Notes under the pieces: model-generated
The model's database searches: none
What the model saw: only the letters and a program-made list of their open reading frames with translations
Told to the model about the DNA's origin: nothing
Made by a program: the position numbers and the translations under genes
From: Flavobacteriales bacterium
Lineage (GTDB): Bacteria > Bacteroidota > Bacteroidia > NS11-12g > UBA955
Length of the DNA stretch: 64,000 nucleotides
Direction: 5' to 3'
NCBI GenBank assembly: GCA_947463095.1
Contig: CANHRE010000005.1
Span: 1 to 64,000, forward strand
Shown: positions 10,151 through 17,695 of the stretch, piece after piece
Position numbering within the stretch: position 1 is the stretch's first letter
Layout of the letters: each line of letters starts with the position of its first letter

Positions 10151-11103
10151 ACGACGATGTGCAACTGGCTGAACGTTTCCGCGAATCGTTTCAGCGTCTG
10201 AAGGCGGAAACCGGCAAGGTAATTATTGGCCAGGAAGCCGTGGTGGAAGGGGTGCTCAGCGCCATCTTCTGCAATGGCCATGTGCTGCTGGTGGGTGTGC
10301 CCGGTCTGGCAAAAACACTGCTGGTGAAAACGGTGTCCCAGTCGCTGGACCTCAGCTTTAGCCGCATCCAGTTCACCCCTGACCTGATGCCCGGTGACAT
10401 CACCGGCCACGAAATCTTGGACGAAGCCCGCCAGTTTCGCTTCGAGAAGGGTCCCGTATTCGCCAACATCGTGCTGGCCGACGAAATCAACAGAACCTCT
10501 CCCAAAACGCAGGCAGCCCTGCTGGAAGCCATGCAGGAACACAATGTGACCGTTTCCGGCAAACTGCACCGCCTGCCCGACCCTTTCTTCGTGTTGGCCA
10601 CGCAGAACCCTATAGAGCAGGAGGGAACCTACCCGCTGCCCGAAGCACAGTTAGACCGCTTCATGTTCAACATCAGCCTGGGCTATCCCAGCTTTGAAGA
10701 TGAGGTACGCGTAATCCGCAATACCACTGGTGATACGCAGCAGCAGGCCCAGCCCGTGCTGAACGACCGCGATATCATCGCCTACCAGCAGCTGGTGCGC
10801 CGTGTGCCCATCACCGATCACGTGCTGGAATACGCCGTGAAACTGGTGAGCGCAACCCGCCCTGATTCGGCACACAGCACACCGCGCATCCGCGAGTTTG
10901 TAAACTTCGGTGCCGGTCCGCGCGCAGGTCAGTTCCTGGTGCTGGGCGCCAAATGTCATGCCCTGGCCAACGGTAAATACGCCCCCGATGAAGAAGATGT
11001 GCGTGCTGTGGCCCTCAACGTGTTGCGCCACCGCATTGTGCGCAACTACCGCGCAGAAGCCGAAGGGCTCAGCACCGACGACCTGATCAAAGGTCTGTTG
11101 TAA
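10147..11103 (+). CDS. MoxR-family AAA+ ATPase
   Basis: Walker A-like GVPGLAKT, Walker B-like VLADEINRTSPKTQAALLEAMQE; ATGA overlap with upstream CDS. Confidence 0.93.
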   Translation: MNDDVQLAERFRESFQRLKAETGKVIIGQEAVVEGVLSAIFCNGHVLLVGVPGLAKTLLVKTVSQSLDLSFSRIQFTPDLMPGDITGHEILDEARQFRFEKGPVFANIVLADEINRTSPKTQAALLEAMQEHNVTVSGKLHRLPDPFFVLATQNPIEQEGTYPLPEAQLDRFMFNISLGYPSFEDEVRVIRNTTGDTQQQAQPVLNDRDIIAYQQLVRRVPITDHVLEYAVKLVSATRPDSAHSTPRIREFVNFGAGPRAGQFLVLGAKCHALANGKYAPDEEDVRAVALNVLRHRIVRNYRAEAEGLSTDDLIKGLL

Positions 11104-11179
11104 GCGAACGCTTACGTTCCCTTTAGAAAAAAAATCCTTTTCCCCATTTACCCGGAGCTCACTTCCTGTATCAAGGAAC

Positions 11180-12013
11180 ATGGCTACCGTGTTTCCCTCG
11201 TTGCGCCAACAGGACCCCCGCAACTTCCAGTTGCTCTACCTTGGCCTGTTCCTGAGCTATGGCATTGCCTTTCTGGGCTGGCACCGCGACTGGTTTCAAA
11301 CGCTGGTGCTCTGGTGCTCCTGCCTGGGCACCCAATACCTGTTCTGCCGGCTGTATGGCAAGAGCCTCGATGCCCTGAAAAGCGCCATGATTACCGCGCT
11401 GGGACTCACCCTGCTCCTGCGGGCAGGTTCCCCCTGGGTCTATGCCGGAGCAGGAAGCCTGGCCATAGCCTCCAAGTTCCTCATTCGCTTCCGCGGGAAG
11501 CACCTGTTTAACCCCGCCAACCTGGCCCTGGTGGTGTGGGTGCTGCTGCTCAAACAAGCCTGGGTGTCACCAGGGCAATGGGGAAGCAGCGCCATACTCA
11601 TCTATTTCATCGGGGCCGCCGGCATGATGGTGCTTTTTCGCTCTTCCCGCGTGGATACCGCCTTCAGTTTTCTGGGCGTGCTCTTCGTGCTGGAAGCCAC
11701 GCGAAACTGTCTGTACCTGGGCTGGCCCGCCGATTACCTGTTCCACCGCTTCTCCAATGGCAGCCTGCTGCTGTTCAGCTTCTTCATGATTACCGACCCG
11801 ATGACCACGCCCGACCGACGCGCAGCACGTATGCTCTGGGCCGCCCTCACCGCGCTAATCACCTTCCTGCTGGGCAACTTCATGTACCTGCAGAATGCCC
11901 CTGTGCCCGCGCTCTTCATCATGAGCCTGTGCACCCCGCTGTTTGACAGCCTCTGGAAAGCAGAACGCTTTCAATGGCTACCACGTAAAACATCCAATTA
12001 CCAGACCATATGA
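11180..12013 (+). CDS. RnfD/NqrB-like membrane protein
   Basis: GKHLFNPANLALVV and FFMITDPMTTPDRRAARMLWAAL match NqrB/RnfD family features; predicted multi-TM. Confidence 0.75.
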   Translation: MATVFPSLRQQDPRNFQLLYLGLFLSYGIAFLGWHRDWFQTLVLWCSCLGTQYLFCRLYGKSLDALKSAMITALGLTLLLRAGSPWVYAGAGSLAIASKFLIRFRGKHLFNPANLALVVWVLLLKQAWVSPGQWGSSAILIYFIGAAGMMVLFRSSRVDTAFSFLGVLFVLEATRNCLYLGWPADYLFHRFSNGSLLLFSFFMITDPMTTPDRRAARMLWAALTALITFLLGNFMYLQNAPVPALFIMSLCTPLFDSLWKAERFQWLPRKTSNYQTI

Positions 12014-13473
12014 ACATCCTGAAAAAACTCCTGCTGCCGGTCGTTTTGACCTGCCTGAGCGCGGTTGAAACCCAAGCCTTCTGCGGCTTCTATGTGGCCA
12101 AAGCCGGCGCCTCCCTGTACAACGAAAAGAGCGAAGTAATCATGGTCCGCGACGGACAGCGCACGGTCATCACCATGAGCAACGACTTCAAAGGCGCTGC
12201 CACCGACTTTGCCATGGTGGTTCCCGTGCCCCATGTGCTGAAAGAACAGGACATCCGCGTGGTCGACCGCGGCCTGTTCGATCGCTTCGATGCTTACTCC
12301 TCTCCGCGCCTCGTGGAATACTTTGATCCCGCACCTTGCGGCTACCGGGAAGTGTCGGTGGTTACCAAGCGGATGATGCGCAGCGCCAATGAATCCACGG
12401 ATGATGTACGCGAGCAATTGTCGGAGGTAGACTATGGTGTGCACATTGAAGCCAGCTATACCGTGGGTGAGTACGACATTCTGATTCTTTCTGCGGAAGA
12501 AAGCAACGGGCTCAAGACCTGGCTCATCAAAAACGGCTATAAGATTCCGGAGTCGGCCAACGAGGTGCTGCAACCCTATATCAACAGCGGCATGAAGTTC
12601 TTTGTGGTGAAGGTGAACCTGGAAGCGGCTGCGCAAACTGGTTACCAATACCTCAGGCCCATACAGATCAGCATGAATACCGATAAGTTCATGCTGCCCA
12701 TCCGACTGGGCATGGCCAACAGCAAGGGCGAGCAGGACCTAATCATCTACGCCATCACCCGCGGCGGCGCCGTGGAAACCACCAATTACCGCAACCTGCG
12801 CATGGTTACCGGAAGAACCGTGCCCACCTTCGTGAAGACCCATTTCGACCGCTTCTATACCGACCTGTTTGCCCGGCAGCATGGCAATGAAGGGCGCAAT
12901 GCCGTGTTCACCGAATACGCCTGGGACGTCACCCCGAACTGGGGCATCAAGTGCGATCCCTGTGTTGGCAATCCCCCGCAGTACAACGACCTGATCAGCG
13001 CCGGGGTGGACTGGCTGGACATGAGCAACCCGCAGGGTGGCAACGGCGCCTTCTTCACCCGCATGCACGTGCGCTACGGCAGGGCGCAGTTCCCGCAGGA
13101 CCTGATGTTCAACACCACCTCCAACCGGGAATCCTATCAGGCGCGTTACATAATCAACTGGCCTGCCGGCGGCGACATGAGCTGTCCGGAAGCCCGCAAG
13201 TACCTGAGTGGTCTGCCCAACCGCCGCCGCATGGAGCTGATGGAACTGGGCGCCCTCACCGGCTGGGACATCAGCCTGTACAAGCAATACGAACAGGATG
13301 GCATGGATCCCGGCATCCGTGAAGGCGAACAAAAAGGCATGTTGCCCATCCGCTACAACAAGCGCAATGATCCACCGGCCGGCGGTCAGGGCCCGGTATG
13401 GTTCCTGTTGGCCGGAATCCTGGCCACGGGCCTGCTGCTGGCCTTGCCCGTGCTGAAAAGAGCGCATCCTTAA
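12010..13473 (+). CDS. DUF2330 domain-containing exported protein with C-terminal TM segment
   Basis: CGFYVAKAGASLYNEKSEVIMVRDGQRTVITMSNDFKG...FAMVVPVP as in DUF2330; C-terminal hydrophobic helix; overlaps upstream CDS by 4 nt. Confidence 0.82.
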   Translation: MNILKKLLLPVVLTCLSAVETQAFCGFYVAKAGASLYNEKSEVIMVRDGQRTVITMSNDFKGAATDFAMVVPVPHVLKEQDIRVVDRGLFDRFDAYSSPRLVEYFDPAPCGYREVSVVTKRMMRSANESTDDVREQLSEVDYGVHIEASYTVGEYDILILSAEESNGLKTWLIKNGYKIPESANEVLQPYINSGMKFFVVKVNLEAAAQTGYQYLRPIQISMNTDKFMLPIRLGMANSKGEQDLIIYAITRGGAVETTNYRNLRMVTGRTVPTFVKTHFDRFYTDLFARQHGNEGRNAVFTEYAWDVTPNWGIKCDPCVGNPPQYNDLISAGVDWLDMSNPQGGNGAFFTRMHVRYGRAQFPQDLMFNTTSNRESYQARYIINWPAGGDMSCPEARKYLSGLPNRRRMELMELGALTGWDISLYKQYEQDGMDPGIREGEQKGMLPIRYNKRNDPPAGGQGPVWFLLAGILATGLLLALPVLKRAHP

Positions 13474-13524
13474 TACCATAAACCACCATCACAAAGCGCT
13501 AAACGGCATAAACTTCATTCAAAT

Positions 13525-13558
13525 CAACAAAGACAGGGCGAAAGCCCTGTCTTTGTTG
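13525..13558 (+). terminator. Rho-independent-like terminator after the DUF2330 gene
   Basis: Perfect 15-bp stem CAACAAAGACAGGGC-GAAA-GCCCTGTCTTTGTTG. Confidence 0.75.
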
Positions 13559-14415
13559 TATGGCAGAGAACGTAAACCACGGTACGCATAAAACTTTTAA
13601 TACCTGGCATCCTGAGCCCGCCTGTCATCCTGAGCCTGTCCTTTAGACTTGCAGAAGGTTACTTAGCGGATAAAACACATCACCCAGAGAGGATTATCTG
13701 AAAGACAATAATTTTTAATATTGTCATGAGTAAGCTAAACAGCCGAACTACGAACCACCAAGGGTATGGAAAATCTTATGGTTCGATTCCTACAAGTATG
13801 GGCAATCTGCTCTGGAACCAGATCCATTTTCCATTATCAATTATCCATTCTTACCCATTCTCAAAAAAAACTCAAAAATATTCCCCACCTAACTACCTCA
13901 TAACAAAACACTTAACCCCAAACCCGCCCCCAAACTGCGCAAAATTAGCCACGCCAAACTTGTTATTGTACATCATAACCCTATACATTTATCTTCCCTC
14001 CATGTTGCACTTATACCCTTATCCTGCAAACATCTTTTTGCCGCTTGATGCCGATTGCGATGCGGGGAATCCACAAGATTATATAAAAAACCAAGGGCCA
14101 TACCGGCTTCTGGCTTATGCTGCCAACGGAAAGGATTGTTTTGCGGGTAGGGTGCTGGTTGAACAAAGGGAAAGAAAACTAGACCGTTACAACAGAATAC
14201 GGGAAATAGGGGTAGGGAAACTAGGCCTTTAAGTAAGTTATAAGCAAGGCTATGAAGACCACGCGAACAGCGGAAATCCACAGGCTGAAAAGAGACAGAA
14301 ACCCACCTAAACCAACACAGGTTTGTCTGACAGACCATTTTAGAACTCTTGAAAAGTAAACTGACTTGGAGGTAAAACGAAGACTTGTTGCACAAAAAAA
14401 AATAATATCAAAAAA

Positions 14416-14901
14416 ATGAAACATATCACAAATATTAGTTTGCTAGTGGCGTTATATTTCACTGGCAGCAGCAACGTGTTAGCTGACAAAATCAAGAAAC
14501 ACCGAGATCAATTACGGTCAGGTTATGACAAAGTAGAATCAAAGGAAATCTATATGGTTGGTGCTAATGGGGCCATGGAACACGTTCGAACAGATGTATG
14601 GTGCACAGGTGGTGGTTCACAGAAATTTAGAGCTTCTAGTATAGCGCATCCTTACCCCCTCAATGAACTTGACATCTTTGGGAACGAATACACTGTAGCT
14701 GAGAAAGCAATCGCAGAAAGTGTTCTAATTGATGGTGACACACAAATTGAAGGTGGTTCGACTTCAGGTACTACCACTCAAACTGTTCAATTTGTAAACA
14801 CATCAACAGGTCTATCATATTATAGAACATTCTCTTACGTATGGATAACTAATTCAAACGGAGCTGTTAATAGCTCGCTTGTCATTTCTGAACGGTTTTA
14901 A
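14416..14901 (+). CDS. Small exported hypothetical protein, AT-rich cassette gene 1
   Basis: Predicted signal peptide MKHITNISLLVALYFTGSSNVLA; 14 nt before the next CDS; resembles the 14916 product. Confidence 0.7.
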   Translation: MKHITNISLLVALYFTGSSNVLADKIKKHRDQLRSGYDKVESKEIYMVGANGAMEHVRTDVWCTGGGSQKFRASSIAHPYPLNELDIFGNEYTVAEKAIAESVLIDGDTQIEGGSTSGTTTQTVQFVNTSTGLSYYRTFSYVWITNSNGAVNSSLVISERF

Positions 14902-14915
14902 TTAAATTTATATTT

Positions 14916-15398
14916 ATGAAATATAAAATAATATCAATTGCCATATTGGCTTTTATGGCTTTCGATTGCTCAGCCTATGTACTGATAATTAAAAAAATCA
15001 AAGTAGGCGGTGATGGTAGTGGTAATTACGATTACGTGAACAGAACTGTAACTGATAACACTATTGATATCGAAGGAATACCAAGACTTCAATCACGAAC
15101 GATTTCAATATTTTGTGCTGGAATTGGTGGAAACGCTTGTCCAAATAATATAGCTTATATTGGAGGCGGAAATGAAGAACAACCCGTAATCTCGGAACTC
15201 TTTACATTGGAAGCAATAAATGCCGCACAGATGCTGCTCAACAATGCTGAGGTCCAAAGTTCCTCTGGGCAAGTAAGTGGCAACAACCGTGGTACTATTG
15301 TTACTCCAGACGGCAGGCAGTACCTTTATTATATATCTTGTAATACAGATGTTTCGGGTATTAAACATATTAATATGATATTTCAGGATGCTTCATAA
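14916..15398 (+). CDS. Small exported hypothetical protein, AT-rich cassette gene 2
   Basis: Predicted signal peptide MKYKIISIAILAFMAFDCSA; C-terminal half alignable by eye to the 14416 product. Confidence 0.7.
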   Translation: MKYKIISIAILAFMAFDCSAYVLIIKKIKVGGDGSGNYDYVNRTVTDNTIDIEGIPRLQSRTISIFCAGIGGNACPNNIAYIGGGNEEQPVISELFTLEAINAAQMLLNNAEVQSSSGQVSGNNRGTIVTPDGRQYLYYISCNTDVSGIKHINMIFQDAS

Positions 15399-16602
15399 CA
15401 TCAACATCTATTTAAGTTTCACTAATGTCAGAAGGAAGATTATAACAATCTTTTTTCTGATTTACCATTGTAGTGTTGTTTACTCGCAAAATTCATCCTT
15501 TCATCTCGATTCCGTGCTGTATTTTGACGAAATCCCAGTAACGTACAGCGAGGTTTCAAGGATTGTTTCATCAAAATCATACGGAGACATATTTTACATA
15601 GCTTTTATCCGTGATAACAATTTTCACCTATATACGTATAATCATTCGAAAAAGCTTCTTAAAAAAGATAATTTCAAATTAAACAGCAAACTGGCCATTG
15701 GTATGAAACCTTATGATTTTGTTGTTACTGATAATGATGTATATGTACTTTTGGATAAAAAGATACATTGTCTATCAAAGGCCAAGATGAAGGAAGTATA
15801 TTCGTTTTACTGCGGAAGAGCAGAGTATTTGTTTTTGTCGCAGGAGCATATCATTGCTGGATTTTATTATAATTATCATCCGGATGACAGCCCTTATAAG
15901 GCAGGTCTCAGAAAGTTTAATTTACAGGGTATTCAAGAAGACAGTGTCTTTTTGGACCTTCCATTTCCGGAATACACGCACTATCTTCCTAGAAACCTAA
16001 TATCGTATAATGGTAAAAAATTTGTGTTTCCGTCCTTTTGGGGGTTAAACTTCCTCTTTGTGGACAAGGACTTTAGACACATTGACACCCTCTTTTTGGC
16101 TGTTGACAAATATGACAGTACCTGGGTTTTCCCTTCTCAGGCTCTTAGTAAATCCATAGCTGAAAATATGGACAATCTCTCTTTATATTGGGGTCTACTT
16201 GATAATGCTAATTCATCTAAAGTTTCAAGAATTGAATTTGTAGAATTCACTGATTCTAATAATCTTTTGGTGCGTTGGTTCAGCCCCAACCCAAAGAGAG
16301 GGTATTCAGACAGATTTTCAATGAATCTAAAGAATATTGCAGGCTCCTGGAAACCTCAGGAAGCCGTTTCATATTTAGAGACACCCATACCATTTAATAC
16401 AAGTCTAAATATCTATGCAGGTGGTATGCCTTTGCTTTCACACAACTTTTTGACGAGTTATTCCCCAAAACATATTTATCAAATAAAGATTGATATTCCA
16501 TATGTTGAAAGTTTAACGTATAAAGAATATTATCAACGAAGGATGGAAAAGGAAAAGGTATTAGATCCAATTATATCCCTATGGGTGTTCAAATATGACT
16601 AA
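15388..16602 (+). CDS. Exported beta-propeller-like protein, AT-rich cassette gene 3
   Basis: Signal-like N-terminus ending VVYSQ; repeating beta-rich blade-like pattern as in 6-bladed propeller proteins of Bacteroidota; overlaps gene 2 by 11 nt. Confidence 0.6.
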   Translation: MLHNINIYLSFTNVRRKIITIFFLIYHCSVVYSQNSSFHLDSVLYFDEIPVTYSEVSRIVSSKSYGDIFYIAFIRDNNFHLYTYNHSKKLLKKDNFKLNSKLAIGMKPYDFVVTDNDVYVLLDKKIHCLSKAKMKEVYSFYCGRAEYLFLSQEHIIAGFYYNYHPDDSPYKAGLRKFNLQGIQEDSVFLDLPFPEYTHYLPRNLISYNGKKFVFPSFWGLNFLFVDKDFRHIDTLFLAVDKYDSTWVFPSQALSKSIAENMDNLSLYWGLLDNANSSKVSRIEFVEFTDSNNLLVRWFSPNPKRGYSDRFSMNLKNIAGSWKPQEAVSYLETPIPFNTSLNIYAGGMPLLSHNFLTSYSPKHIYQIKIDIPYVESLTYKEYYQRRMEKEKVLDPIISLWVFKYD

Positions 16603-17116
16603 ACGTTCCTTTATAATATGCCTACTCACATTCACTGGGTGTACGAATCTAAAACTGGCAACCCCTCCCATTGGTAGCCCTCAGTTACAGGTTTGCAATT
16701 TAGATAATGATACGACTGAAGTAACGCTTGTTGGGAAAGTTTCAGTTCTAGTGTTTATTAAAGAACCCAGTTGTACAGGCTGCAAGGAATATTTAGCGAA
16801 ATACCTGAATACGCTCAATAAGAAATACCATCAATATATTATTATCGGCAAGTCACAAAGTATCTTGGACAAGAAAAGCTACCGTAGCTATCTTGATTTG
16901 AGATTTAAAAACTCTTTAGGAATATACTATTCTATGAGTGAAAGCTCTATAACTATTCGCTTAAACCACAAGGATTACATTTTCGACACAAGAATAAACC
17001 CATTTGTAATGGTTATTTCAGAAAAGGGCAGCTCTGTTGATATTTACAACTACCAAGAAGTTTTCGAAAATGTGTTTGTAAAAGAATCGTTTAAGAAATC
17101 TATGAACGGATATTAG
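16595..17116 (+). CDS. Thioredoxin-like lipoprotein, AT-rich cassette gene 4
   Basis: Lipobox-like LLTFTGC; VLVFIKEPSCTGCKEYL with CxxC; possible cis-Pro segment RINPFVMVIS; overlaps gene 3 by 8 nt. Confidence 0.6.
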   Translation: MTKRSFIICLLTFTGCTNLKLATPPIGSPQLQVCNLDNDTTEVTLVGKVSVLVFIKEPSCTGCKEYLAKYLNTLNKKYHQYIIIGKSQSILDKKSYRSYLDLRFKNSLGIYYSMSESSITIRLNHKDYIFDTRINPFVMVISEKGSSVDIYNYQEVFENVFVKESFKKSMNGY

Positions 17117-17227
17117 CTTAGAAATAAGGATGAGACACATAAAAAACGAACCGTCAACCTTTAGCTGAATCTGAGGACTGGCATTGCCCATACCGCTCAA
17201 ACAACGCATCGCTTCCTGAACAAACCA

Positions 17228-17277
17228 AAAAGAACCCGGGCCGTCCTGCTCTACTGTGGGGCGGCTTCGTGTTCTTT
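17228..17277. terminator. Imperfect long hairpin downstream of the AT-rich cassette
   Basis: AAAGAACCCGGGCCGTCC ... GGGGCGGCTTCGTGTTCTTT pairs with interruptions. Confidence 0.45.
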
Positions 17278-17315
17278 AGAAGGCATCGGCGTATTCTGAC
17301 TAACTTGCCTGTCTG

Positions 17316-17645
17316 ATGATGCCCGCACTCCGACTGCACTACCTGTACCGTGATGATGCCGACAGGTTGACGCATGGCAGCTTCGATTTCAGCAATCCGG
17401 AACAACTGGGCGTGAAGCAGGCCATGGGTATGCTGGAGCCGCTGTTGATCGGTGAGGTGTTTATCATTCCCAACAGGGTAGGGCTGCCGGCGTTGGATCC
17501 TGTTGACAGTGGGGAAGACGACGACTACCACGAGGTGGAATCGCTGGAAGTTATTGAGCTGGAATCAGCCCAGGGGCCTATATTCCATGAATTCATCGAG
17601 AAGCTGCGCCGCTTTAAACAGCAAAATCCTGAAGAATACTGGTAG
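17316..17645 (+). CDS. Hypothetical protein (109 aa)
   Basis: ORF with normal composition in the gap before polA; no recognised domain. Confidence 0.5.
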   Translation: MMPALRLHYLYRDDADRLTHGSFDFSNPEQLGVKQAMGMLEPLLIGEVFIIPNRVGLPALDPVDSGEDDDYHEVESLEVIELESAQGPIFHEFIEKLRRFKQQNPEEYW

Positions 17646-17695
17646 GCGCGGCCTTCAGGTTAGTCTGCCCGGGGTGTATCTTTACCCCTCAAATC

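Noticed and set aside
13731-13810. Possible tRNA because of GGTTCGATTCC at 13780-13790
   Set aside because: The T-stem does not pair beyond two base pairs and no acceptor or anticodon stems were found; at most a remnant or chance match.
13726-14232. 168-aa + strand ORF before the AT-rich cassette
   Set aside because: Low-complexity translation without start-site context or recognisable domain; treated as non-coding spacer.
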